Source: Paratinospora sagittata (Eukaryota > Streptophyta > Magnoliopsida > Ranunculales > Menispermaceae). Taken from it: a stretch of 64,000 bases of DNA. The stretch is from assembly GCA_035771175.1 (NCBI GenBank), contig CM069600.1, positions 3,141,210-3,205,209 on the forward strand. The letters are read 5' to 3'. Positions 13,901-22,029 of this stretch are shown piece by piece (within the stretch, counting starts at the first letter, position 1; each line of letters starts with the position of its first letter). Under the pieces are notes generated by a model. It ran no database searches. It had not been told where the DNA came from and saw nothing but the letters and a program-made list of their open reading frames with translations. The position numbers and the translations under genes were made by a program.

Positions 13901-16900
13901 ACCTTCTTCGGGATCAAAGCAATTTATGTCTCATTAACTGATTTGTTGATCACCCATTGATTGAAGAAATTGTCCATAACCGCATTGAGATCGAGCCTCA
14001 AGGTATCCCAATTTTCTTTGTAGAAAGATAAAGAAAAGCCATTCGGACCCCCAGGGCTTTGTCACCATCGCAATTAAAAACTTCACAAATTTCCTCCATC
14101 TCAAAGGGCGCTCCAGCCAATCATAATCCGCCCTTGGCAGAGGTCTCCAAGTAATACCATCAATCCCCCACAATCCTCGATAATCCGCCGTGAGAAGCTG
14201 CTGGTAGAAATCCACTACTTGCCCCACTACATCATCCACCGAGTCCACCAAGAACCCATCATCCCTTTCTAATTTCATAACAACATTCTGTGATCTACGA
14301 TTGCTTAGGATTCTGTGAAAAAACTTTGAGTTGGAATCACCCTCCTGAACCCATTTAATTTTTTCTTTTTGAGCCGCTATTCGATCCACCCGAAGAAGGA
14401 TTGAAAAGTGTTCTCAGACCAATCATCAGTACTTTCCACCTGATCCAGTCTTTTAATGAGAGACTCCAGTTCCACCTTTCTAACCCTATCCCCATCGGCG
14501 AAGTTCATACTCCACATTTTCAATCTAAGCTTCAAGCCACCAAGCTTTTGACGGAATGAGTAGCCTGCCCAGTCTGCGGCCTCCTCATCCCTCCACCATT
14601 CCTTTATAAGATGATGGAAATTGGGGTAAGTGTTTAACCTTAGGGTAACACTCGACCCAGTCATTACCCAGCAAGAATCTATCCAATCTACAGCAAATTG
14701 GGTTGGCTCATAGATTGGACCAGGTGACATTTGAGTTCAGTAATGGCGAATCCCACAGCTGAAGCTCATGAATAAAGCCGTCGAATTCAATCATTCCACT
14801 AGTAACTCTAATGCTGTTAATTTTTTCCCCAACATTTTTTACCACATTAAAATCTCCACCCACGCACCAATTTGATCCACATAAGCCACTCAACGCTTGC
14901 CAGCTCGTCCCAGAACCGTTGTCTCTCAGAGTCTTTGTTAGGCCCATACACACCGGAGAGCCAAAAACCACTTTTATCCTTCTCCTTGATTAGGACAGTA
15001 ACTGAAAATTCCCCCACAAGGCTGTCCATAACCTCCATCTTCCTGCTATCCCAAGCAACCACAATACCCCCTGCAGAACCGTAACCTGGAAGCAAAACCC
15101 ATTCGAGGAAACGAGATTGCCAAACACCACTCATAAAATTTCGATCAATACTGTGCAGCCGCGTTTCCTGAAGCAATATAACGTCCGGCCTACACCCCCC
15201 AATGACTTTCTTGATTGCTCTACGCTTCATGTTGGAGCCACAACCCCTTACATTCCAAGAAAGAATAATCATAGCGACCAAAGAATCCCAAACAACCACA
15301 ACGACCAACACACCATCATCACAGGCTGGATCGCCTCGGTTCCCCTTCAAAAGGAACTTCATCTTTTGGATACTCCTCCATTCGAGAGAGCTTCATAGTC
15401 GCCTTCTTCAAAACTCCCAAAACCTCATCAATCAATTGTTCTGCAACCTTCTTCAAAACTCCCAAAACCTCATCAATCAATTGTTCTGCAACCCCAGCCT
15501 CCTTTCCCAACTTTGCTAAGTTGCGAGAAGAGGCTTCCACAAATCTTCCACGGTACCCCGGAATACTCAAGGAGGTACTAATATGAATACCCTTGCCCAG
15601 CCTGTTCGGTAACCCCATAGAAGGAGAATGAGAAGAAGGGGGAGGAATGAGGGGGGCGGTAGAGGGAGGATGAGGATGAAAGCTCATATTAGAATTAACC
15701 AAATTTAAGGACATACCTGCTCAGGACGATCCTCTTCACCTCAAGCATCACCATTATTGACTGGAGCATCAACCTTGTTAGCTATATAGGACGCCTCTGT
15801 TGAGTTGTCTTCGTGATCACTCGAGCCATCCGCAAAGGTGTTCAATACAAATCCCCCATTAGAAAAACCACTATCCTCGTCCCCCTCCGAATACGACAAG
15901 GGCCAACTCTGCGCTCGTTTGCATGGAGTCTACAGGATTGGGCTCCGTTCCTTCGACACTTGTGAAGGCGGAAGAGTTCTTCTCCTTCTCTAATACACCT
16001 TTGGGAACGAGCAGCCTTGAGTCGTATCTCTTCCTTTTCGAGCGTCGAAGTTGTTGTCCCAAAGGGCAGACGGTCCAGCAACTACCTCCCCTCTTTTAAG
16101 AATTTTAAGATCCGAGCCCAACACCCCACTTGAAACGTTGGACCTTTTAATAATAAGTTCAAATCCACATGCCATGATGGACCCATCGGAAAAAGCTCGA
16201 GATCCATCAGAGGGAGCCTCCTGGGCTTGTGACTGGGAATGGGTCTCCTAGAGGTCCATCTCCCCCAAGCTCTGAAAACAGTTTGGCAAGGGTAGGCCCA
16301 CCCCATTGTTGCACAGCCCAGGTCTTCTGCCATCCACATCACGTGACGCACCATCCATCTGTCACCTGTTACAACGAATCACACTTTGTGATATCCTGAC
16401 AGGTACATCTGCCACCTGACTCTACATGCGCAACACGTCGTTCGTGCTAGACCTGGATGACTGATGGATGACAAGCCCCTCCTTCACCTGCCGTTCGTAT
16501 TCATCATCTCCGGCAAGGTTTCCGACACCGAAATCCCTGGAGTCTCGGACATCTTCGTCATTCCCTTCGAGATCCATCATCAATTCGTCACCGGCATCAC
16601 CAAGCATGATCCCTTTTCGGCATGCCATCCCCTCCAACTCTAGCAACCATGGCCTCGACAGATCGAAGATCCTTAGGCTCTGGCTTTCATTCTTGATATG
16701 TAGAACAATGTTTTCAGGAAGAAAACCATCCTTCCCGCCTCGCGAGCCATTGGCAGATTCGTGAAAATTTTCCTGTAACCCCCCACACTTCTCACCTACT
16801 TTCTTAAGAGTCTCGACTGTCCATGTTGCAACCGGGATCCCTTCAACCCCAATCCAACTATTTCGGCACTGAATTTTACATTCCTTCCATTGGAGCTCTG

Positions 16901-19479
16901 ACAACCAACTCTTGAACTCCACCACTGAACTGAAGGCCTTCACCTTCCCACCAAGCAATCTCGACTTTTCGCTACCATCAATACATTGGAAGGCAGCCCT
17001 ATCAACCCCCAAGAAGATCAACATCACAGCACGACTTAGGGCATTCTGAAGTTCTGCTTTAATATCGTCCTACTAAACCTCAGACGATTTACAAAAGACT
17101 ACCACATCCATCGATACAGAATGTGTAGAAACCGTCCTTAACCCCGTGTTCGTCCCACTGTACCTCTGAGAAGTCACCATCACCACCATACCGTTCGTAA
17201 CCGAGACCTTCTTTCTCCACTCTTTTTCAGCTTCAGGCTTATAATTGCCCTTATCTTGCCATTTTGATTTGTTGCCATCTTGTTTCAATTTGGAGCTAAA
17301 TGTCCCCGTACTCTTCTTGGCAGAGAATGTCAACAAGCATCTCCCAAAGCTACCCCATCCTTTTGACCTTCCTTCTTTCGGCAAAAAAATTGAGAACTAA
17401 CCTCCTGTAATCTTCGTTATCCTCAAAAAACCACCTCCAGCATTGGCGAAGGTGTCGATCAGCTCCACAAAGTTATGGCCCCTAAAAACCCTTTTAAAAG
17501 ATCCGTCCGATCTCGCCATCCCAACGTCGTCCAAAAGCTTCAATATCCATGTGACCAACCCCATTTCAAGCTCCAATGAGAATCTTTTTGACGCCATGAA
17601 CTCCTCAATCCTGATGGTTACTCCATCCAAGCTCTGTGAAACACATTTTTTCGAGACACTCTAAAAGATTGTCTGGACGACTTGTCAAAGCATAAGAAGG
17701 AAGACCTCGACCGACCTTGGACGCGCTTCTGCAAGTCCCTGTCTTGATAATCCGACCTTCTAAAATCTTGCCGGCGTGACTGATAGCGACGGCTTCAAAC
17801 TCATTTAGGTCGACGCTCTCTTCCTTGCGTGAAAAACCCATTTTGTCTTTCCAACCAAATCTTAAAATATAGACAAAAGAAATACTTCATAAATGGTGCA
17901 GATGCAGCAACAATTTTGTTACTTGGAGCCTTGGAAGAGGCCAATGGTGTGGTGTTGCAGCAGCACCATTTGCTTGGAACATTGGAAGAGCACAGCCCAT
18001 GACCATGAACTAGTGAAGGGGTACTATGATGTTGCTTGGAGTCTTGGAGGGGGGCAATCATGAACTGGTGAAGACTCTAACCACCACCGCTTCCAAGACC
18101 ATTGCTTGGAAGGAGGTGGTGGTGGTCAGAGACTCACAGTGATAGAACTAGAAATTTAGAGGAGGGCATGATTGTTAGAGAGGTAGAGATGAAAATCTAG
18201 AATAGGGTGACACTAAACAAAAAGACTAGGAAGCGTGGAAGGGGGAGGGTGATGTTGACTACTCAATTGCAAAAGTCAGTGCATGATTTATTTATTTTTT
18301 CCCTTGATGTTGTGATTGCAAACGAGGCAGTAGAGGATTATCTAAAGCAGAAATTAGAAGGGATGGTATTCTAAATAGATTTTGCAAAGGCCTATGACTC
18401 AGTGGATTGGGACTTCCTAGACTTTTCAATGGAGGGGAAGGGTATGGGTGTAAGATGGAGGAAATAAGATGGAGGAAATGGATTCGTAGTTGCCCGAATT
18501 CAGTCACATATTCTGTGGTGATTAATGGAAGGCCTAGTGGTAAGTTTGCCGCAAAGAAAGGCTTGAGACAAGGTGATTTGCTCTCCCCCTTCTTATTTAC
18601 TTTGGTAGCCGATGGCTTGGAAAGATTGTTGGGATAGAGCGAGGCAATGTTCTGTTATTCGGGGGTTTAGGATTGACACTAAGGAGGTGGAAGTGTTTCG
18701 TTTCAATATGTCAATGACATCTTCCTATATCTTCAGGTCGGAAAGTAACGTGATGGAAGTCATTCGCATTCTCCAATGCTTTTGCATGATTTCAGGGTTG
18801 AGTTAATATAGCAAAATATCAAATGGCTAGGATTAACATTGATCAGAATGTCCTCTTGCGGTTGTGTGATAGGGGTGTAATCAGGTTGGGTCGGGTCGGG
18901 TTTTGGTGCAAACACCATTTAAACCATGAAAAGAATATGATTAAGTCTTATTTGATCAGGATCTTTGAAAGATGTATCTTTGATGCTAGATGTGAACCAC
19001 AAACACCATTTAAACCATGGAAAGAATATGATTAAGTCTTATTTGATCATGATCTTTGAAAGATGTGCATAAAGCATCAAATTTTAGCATCTTGAAGCTT
19101 GGCATAACAGGAGAGATGTGTACTTCTAAAAAAAATTATTATTCATTATATCCACATGTACCATTGTTAACATAGTCGATTGGCATTTTTGCAGGGGGAT
19201 TGTAAGCATACTATTGTTATTAGGGACATGAGGTTGCTCCACCAAGATGATGTCAAGAATCGTGCAGCTTATCCAGTGCTCACATTTCGGCAAAAATCTC
19301 GTTTACAGAAATGCTGTGTCTGCAGGATTTATCGAGCTTCAAAGGTAACTGTGGATGACAAATGGGCCCAGGAGAATTCGTGCTATTTCTGTGACAACTG
19401 CTATTATCTTCTTCACTATAACGAAGATGGGACTCTTTTATATCATGATTTCACAGTATATGATCATCATAATGAGTAG
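1951..19479 (+). CDS. SRD2: snRNA-activating protein complex subunit 3 (SNAPC3/SNAP50, SRD2-like), 11 coding exons
   Basis: Nuclear subunit of the SNAPc complex, which binds the upstream sequence element of snRNA promoters and recruits Pol II or Pol III; the Arabidopsis homologue is SRD2. Exons placed by eye: 1951-2103, 2323-2378, 2599-2665, 2749-2804, 3872-4100, 5417-5505, 5604-5694, 9341-9436, 10294-10419, 10500-10760, 19195-19479. They total 1509 nt, 502 residues plus a TAG stop, with every junction phase agreeing. The conserved SNAP50 domain occupies the C-terminal half: exons 8-10 encode the [13 protein letters not shown] and SGYFLIENVF blocks, and exon 11 the Cys/His zinc region (Cys411, Cys448/449/451, Cys471/474/477). 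A lysine run near residues 164-173 looks like a nuclear localisation signal. Exon 4 appears to use a GTGGGT donor; the neighbouring GTAAAA gives a stop. Intron 10 is 8.4 kb because of LINE insertions. Strong family match; the N-terminal exons are less conserved. Confidence 0.92.
3095..3560 (-). mobile_element. RTE-type LINE 3' remnant
   Basis: The plus strand starts with a catagccttttcccaa-like segment followed by a degraded 'ggtcggctacatgaat'-type motif. This is the reverse complement of the 3' end shared by RTE-clade LINEs and their dependent SINEs. The copy is strongly diverged and lies in SNAPC3 intron 4. Related copies lie at 4315-4855 and 39150-39830. Confidence 0.45.
4029..4056 (+). 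repeat. (AAG)n trinucleotide run inside SNAPC3 exon 5
   Basis: An uninterrupted AAG run in frame encodes the poly-lysine stretch of SNAPC3, followed by an RGR tripeptide. It is both a simple repeat likely to vary in length and a plausible nuclear localisation signal. Confidence 0.85.
4315..4855 (-). mobile_element. RTE-clade LINE 3' fragment
   Basis: Same family as 39150-39830 but more decayed. Both share, in the same order, a cttttcccaactac start, a cactcaactctacaaagggc-like block, a cactt-atttgttaat-ttgtttcttt block and an attttgttttataaagca block. The reverse strand of the better copy encodes the C-terminal RT region of RTE LINEs. It lies in SNAPC3 intron 5. Confidence 0.55.
4868..5019 (+). 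mobile_element. Au-type tRNA-derived SINE (plus strand)
   Basis: It has a degraded A-box region (acaacagttaggattgtt), a B-box-like segment (tagaggtcacgggttttaat), the Au-characteristic tail gcgggagccttgtgca and a terminal T run. The order and spacing match the Au SINE family known from many angiosperms. It lies in SNAPC3 intron 5. Target-site duplications were not resolved. Confidence 0.7.
5695..9340. other. SNAPC3 intron 7, 3.6 kb without recognisable genes
   Basis: This AT-rich stretch holds no convincing ORF. Near 8640-8775 it has a segment rich in gggttg/caaccc words ending in ggacacccctaat, a composition often seen in hAT-type MITEs, but no paired terminal repeat was found. The only other recognisable element is the RTE tail at 9063-9200. 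Confidence 0.5.
9063..9200 (+). mobile_element. RTE/TS-SINE-type 3' end with (TTGAG)n tail
   Basis: It contains a gattcatgtggccgacccca motif followed by gtagttgggaaaaggcttgg, the typical 3' end of plant RTE LINEs and the SINEs that borrow it. A clean pentanucleotide array, ttgag repeated about 12-13 times, follows to about 9198. RTE-type elements commonly end in short tandem repeats rather than poly-A, so the array is read as the element's tail. It ends about 140 bp before SNAPC3 exon 8. Confidence 0.7.
10988..11200. mobile_element. Possible small MITE (hAT-like)
   Basis: A segment of about 205 bp begins ttagggtgttc and ends tgtacacctaa, imperfect inverted termini. The interior is rich in accgaac/ttcggtt-like words, typical of hAT MITEs. 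No target-site duplication was seen, so this is tentative. It lies in SNAPC3 intron 10, just left of the LINE. Confidence 0.35.
11741..12690 (-). pseudogene. LINE ORF2 C-terminal part: zf-RVT domain
   Basis: Overlapping minus-strand frames encode the zinc-binding tail of plant LINE ORF2: an [10 protein letters not shown] block, a [20 protein letters not shown] block, [10 protein letters not shown], then a [12 protein letters not shown] block and an [10 protein letters not shown] ending. The order matches zf-RVT regions. The frame changes at about 12075 and 12371, so the reading frame is broken at least twice. It continues the RT segment on its right and ends about 80 bp before the poly-A tail. 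Confidence 0.85.
12681..13925 (-). pseudogene. LINE ORF2 reverse transcriptase domain, broken
   Basis: The minus-strand frame from 13917 carries the RT domain: an [22 protein letters not shown] block, a [16 protein letters not shown] block, [13 protein letters not shown], and the catalytic FADD box in [11 protein letters not shown], then [14 protein letters not shown] frameshift near 13080 moves the frame to the [18 protein letters not shown] block, and a stop codon separates it from the upstream segment near 13920. The catalytic Asp pair is kept, but the chain is interrupted, so this is a dead copy. Confidence 0.92.
13934..15272 (-). pseudogene. LINE ORF2 N-terminal part: APE-type endonuclease and linker
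   Basis: ORF2 probably starts at about 15272 with [12 protein letters not shown], the first motif of the AP-endonuclease-like nuclease of L1 LINEs. It continues with [11 protein letters not shown] (the catalytic Glu motif), a GGIVVAWDS block, LSGVYGPN, and GGDFNVV in an overlapping frame. The linker [17 protein letters not shown] precedes the RT. Frame changes near 14850, 14710 and 14380 break it. The minus-strand frame stays open upstream of the chosen Met, but the endonuclease alignment starts there. Confidence 0.9.
15319..15714 (-). repeat. Short tandem duplication between LINE ORF1 and ORF2
   Basis: At about 15405-15490 the plus strand carries two consecutive copies of a 45-bp unit beginning cttcttcaaaactcccaaaa and ending caattgttctgcaac. 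In the minus frame this repeats the peptide [15 protein letters not shown] twice. The frame covering the repeat is the proline- and serine-rich segment between ORF1 and the endonuclease and has no recognised function. Confidence 0.75.
16422..17841 (-). pseudogene. LINE ORF1 (DUF4283-like nucleic-acid binding protein), frameshifted
   Basis: The frame starts at 17841 with [20 protein letters not shown], eight bases inside the element end. Coding potential continues through shifted frames at 17630-17397, 17384-17073 and 17027-16422. The last part holds [20 protein letters not shown] and a [21 protein letters not shown] block, which resemble the DUF4283-type domain of plant LINE ORF1 proteins. 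At least three frame breaks make it a pseudogene. A further C-terminal segment may extend toward 15840. ORF1 binds element RNA in related LINEs; that role is inferred from the family. Confidence 0.75.
18290..18815 (+). pseudogene. LINE reverse transcriptase fragment, opposite orientation
   Basis: The plus strand encodes decayed RT blocks: [14 protein letters not shown], an [17 protein letters not shown] segment, [34 protein letters not shown] and, later, a CMISGLS ending. Frame shifts occur near 18420 and 18640, and a deletion removes part of the palm. It lies just right of the complete LINE and points the other way, so it is an independent older insertion. No ends were recognised. Confidence 0.85.
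18910..19068 (+). repeat. Two tandem copies of a ~68-bp unit before SNAPC3 exon 11
   Basis: The sequence from aaacaccatttaaaccatg through gatctttgaaagatgt at 18910-18978 repeats nearly exactly at 19000-19067, separated by about 21 bases. It sits 130 bp upstream of the last SNAPC3 exon. No coding or element identity was recognised. Confidence 0.85.
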
Positions 19480-19930
19480 TTTAGGAGGATATCAATTGGA
19501 GCATACAACAATGAATGTCGTGGATAAAGATTATTGTAGTCCTTATATATTAGAATTCTAAGTAGAGCTATTTATTTGATAGCAATTGAGAAATGTTAAA
19601 TTCTTAGAATTCTTAGTAAAGCTATTTGTTTCACGCATAGAGTTGTTCAATGTTGCCCCATCCTCTACCTAACCAGACCCAATCAATATGAACTTTAATG
19701 GTTACAAGGAAAGCGTTACAAGCAACAAAGAGCATTTCTTACATGGTCTCCCAATTTATTTGAGGTATGGAGTAAATGAATTGGAAAGATTATATTTACA
19801 CTGCAAGGCAAGGAAAACCAAGCCTATTATTCTTGACCATTGTATCTCTGCGTCCAGATTCAACCAGGATTTCTTCCCTCCCTTCGCTATTCATCAATTT
19901 CCTAGTCTCATGTGTCACCCCTTCCACTTC
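19480..19930. other. SNAPC3 3' flank
   Basis: This is the expected 3' untranslated region and terminator area of SNAPC3. It holds a short diverged direct repeat: tagaattctaagtagagctatttatttg near 19550 recurs as a close variant near 19605. A plus-strand open frame at 19688-19948 has no recognisable similarity and is probably not a gene. Confidence 0.45.
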
Positions 19931-20542
19931 CTTGACAGAAGCACGTAATAGCCACTACAATGCTCTGGTTTCAACTCAAAGAGATGTTCAGCAAGCCACC
20001 TGCCCAACTCTATACTAACATATACCCTGCATGCCCCACCTAATGCCCCCCAGACCTTGGCAGAGTCAACACCTCTCTACCCCTCAATTGTGTCAAAGAG
20101 ATAAGTACTTCGCCTTACATTTGGTAACTCAAAATAATGTTCTTTCTTACTCCACTAGTATCCTACTAGCTTCTTCCCATTTCCCTACTTCTGCATAGAT
20201 ATTAGAGAGAAGAGTATAGCAGCCACAATGCTCTGGTTTCAGCTCAAGGAGATGCTCTGTAGCCCACCTTCCCAACTGTACATTGCCGTAGACTTTGCAT
20301 GCACCAAGCAATGCGTCCCAAACATTTTCAGCTGGTTCAACTGGCAACCCTCTTTCTGCAGCCTCTTCCACAAGGCCAGCACGCCTAAGAAGATCAACCA
20401 TGCATGCATAATGCATGTTTGTAGGCTTGATATCCTGGGAAATCATGTCACTGAAATATTTTACCCCTGTTTCAACCAGCCCACCATGACTGCACACGGA
20501 TAAAACAACAATGTAGGTAATTGATTCAGTCAACACCTCCAC
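19930..20542 (-). pseudogene. PPR protein gene fragment, with a partly duplicated segment
   Basis: The minus strand at 20542-20147 encodes two typical pentatricopeptide-repeat units and an E-type motif: SVCSHGGLVETGVKYFSDM, DIKPTNMHYACMVDLLRRAG, NVWDALLGACKVYGNVQLG, PEHCGCYTLLSNIYAEVGKW. It lacks the N-terminal repeats of any full PPR protein and has no start of its own. A second diverged copy of about 100 bp lies at about 19940-20040, sharing the caatgctctggtttcaact-like block. PPR proteins bind organelle RNA; this piece cannot be functional alone and belongs to the gene-fragment mosaic at 19.9-22.0 kb. Confidence 0.8.
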
Positions 20543-20686
20543 TGTTTCCAGTGCCCCGCCCGCACTTGGGGGGCATAGACTGCCACAGCAACACCTGTAT
20601 CATCTCAGCATCTGCATTGGCCGGCAGGGACAACAATCTTAATATCAACTCCAAAGAGACCCTCTTGGATTAGAGGTGTTTCAGAT

Positions 20687-21055
20687 TTACCCCTTTGTCT
20701 TTGCCCTTTTCATACGTAGACTGTTGTTGAATGGCGATACAGAACCTGACATGTGTGAGCCTTCATCACGCGAAGTACCATTCAGCATTGATAGCTCTCG
20801 CAGTTGCTGTTTCTTGATGAAATCTTGAGATTCGTCCTGTATTAGAAAAGGGAGCCATACCAAAAGAACAATCCATCTTATAATAAAATTGAGTTGATCC
20901 GGTGTAGAAAAGGGAAACTTACCACAGGTTTCGACAAATCTTCAAGGATCTCCCATGCTTGCATCAGCTGAGCATCAATTATTTCAACAGGCAGTTCTGC
21001 CTCTACAAGTATATGGAGAGGCTCATATCCTGGTTTCCCTCATCGTCTCTTCCTG
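20687..21055 (-). pseudogene. C-terminal fragment of a KH-domain (STAR/QKI-like) RNA-binding protein gene
   Basis: Two minus-strand exons can be read. At about 21055-20923 the product contains [20 protein letters not shown] and [12 protein letters not shown]; at 20836-20687 it runs [20 protein letters not shown] through [20 protein letters not shown] to a TAA stop. They are separated by an 86-bp GTAAGT...CAG intron, so the copy came from genomic DNA, not mRNA. The sequence matches the C-terminus of plant KH-domain proteins of the STAR type. The upstream exon breaks frame near the GKPGYE block, and the KH core itself is absent. It sits between the PPR piece and the inverted SNAPC3 copy, all on the same strand. 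Confidence 0.8.
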
Positions 21056-21486
21056 CCAGAAGCAAATGACCAAATGAATAGAACAAAACTATGACATTAA
21101 AATAAATTATCTCCAATGCATGCTATTTACTAAGTGTACAAAGCAATTCATTTTAATTCACCCAGGATCATACCAAGCTTCAATGTGAGTATTAGCTCAT
21201 ATACACTGTTGGAAAATCTTCCTGCAAATTCTTGCCTTTTGGTTCAGAGGTGATTCAATATGATACCAGAGCTCAGGATGGTCTAAGATTTTTCCCGTTT
21301 ATCCGTCTGGTATTCATTTGTTCACATGCATTTTAGAGGGGCGTTAGTGCTAACTGACACTACTGCAGGAGCCTCATCCTGTAACCTATAGAGCTTTTGG
21401 ATTCTTAGATAATCCAACTCACTGAGATACCACTAAATGAATGTTGTGTGTATGTATGTATATACATATTAATTCTCGAACTCTCG

Positions 21487-22025
21487 TGGTGTTCGTCATC
21501 TTGCAGTAAACGATAATATATTTTGAGAAGCATATTTGTAGTGATAGTTGAGCTTCTTGTATCTAAAGTATCAATGAACCTACCTTGAACGCTTCCTCAA
21601 GAGCTCTCTCTGCCAGTTCTTCTTCAGTAAACACTTTCAGCTCATCAAGTCTGTGAACACATCAACAGTGTGCTTAAAATAAAAACTTACCGTCGAATGC
21701 GATATAAACAATGCATGTAATGAGTCCCGTTAATACATGCATTCATCGGCCAGCCGGTCGCACCTCTTATGAGATTTATGTCGGAACAAGAATGCAATTA
21801 AACAATAGAACAAGTACAGGTCCGAAAAATCTTATCCAGAAGACAGAGGAAACTAAAACTTGATTTACGAAAGGTCATCCTCGCATACTTGAGAAGAATC
21901 TACAAGTACTTCAGCTCTCAAACTCTGCAACAATCAAATTATAAATGAACTATTATTCAATCAAAACCAAAGAAAAAAAAACATAATAATGATTGAGAAA
22001 ACAGGGAAGGGACGAAGAAGTTTCA
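21487..22025 (-). repeat. Inverted copy of SNAPC3 exons 2-3 and flanking introns
   Basis: The reverse complement of this block aligns along its whole length with 2228-2771: the end of intron 1, exon 2, intron 2, exon 3, intron 3 and the first 23 bases of exon 4. It differs by scattered substitutions and small indels, so identity is high but not recent. It ends abruptly at the cacgagagttc of exon 4. Exon 2 and 3 coding sequence is largely preserved, with the donor after exon 2 changed from gtaagt to gtaaat. It has no start codon and is not a working gene. It lies 2.0 kb beyond the SNAPC3 stop, in inverted orientation. Confidence 0.92.
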
Positions 22026-22029
22026 TTCT

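Larger units (their letters stand above)
11641..17863 (-). mobile_element. Full-span L1-type LINE in antisense inside SNAPC3 intron 10, with 14-bp target-site duplication
   Basis: A perfect 14-bp direct repeat, tccaaccaaatctt, occurs at 11641-11654 and 17850-17863. Immediately inside the left copy is a T run, the poly-A tail of a minus-strand element. Immediately inside the right copy the minus strand opens with the ORF1 start codon only 8 nt from the boundary. The element, about 6.2 kb, runs ORF1 (17841 to about 16420), endonuclease, reverse transcriptase and a zf-RVT tail (to about 11740). Several frameshifts and stops show it is no longer active. Insertion is antisense to the host gene, and the exons on both sides remain intact. 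Confidence 0.93.

Noticed and set aside
12000..17700. Plus-strand open frames within the LINE (for example 14811-15519, 16468-16764, 17443-17664)
   Set aside because: They are antisense shadows of the minus-strand ORF1 and ORF2.
19688..19948. Small plus-strand gene after SNAPC3
   Set aside because: No recognisable domain, no homologous-looking motif, overlapping frames in the same area; likely chance.
21230..21300. Copia-type primer binding site (tgataccagagctc)
   Set aside because: It resembles the TGGTATCAGAGC motif only loosely, and no LTR could be delimited beside it.
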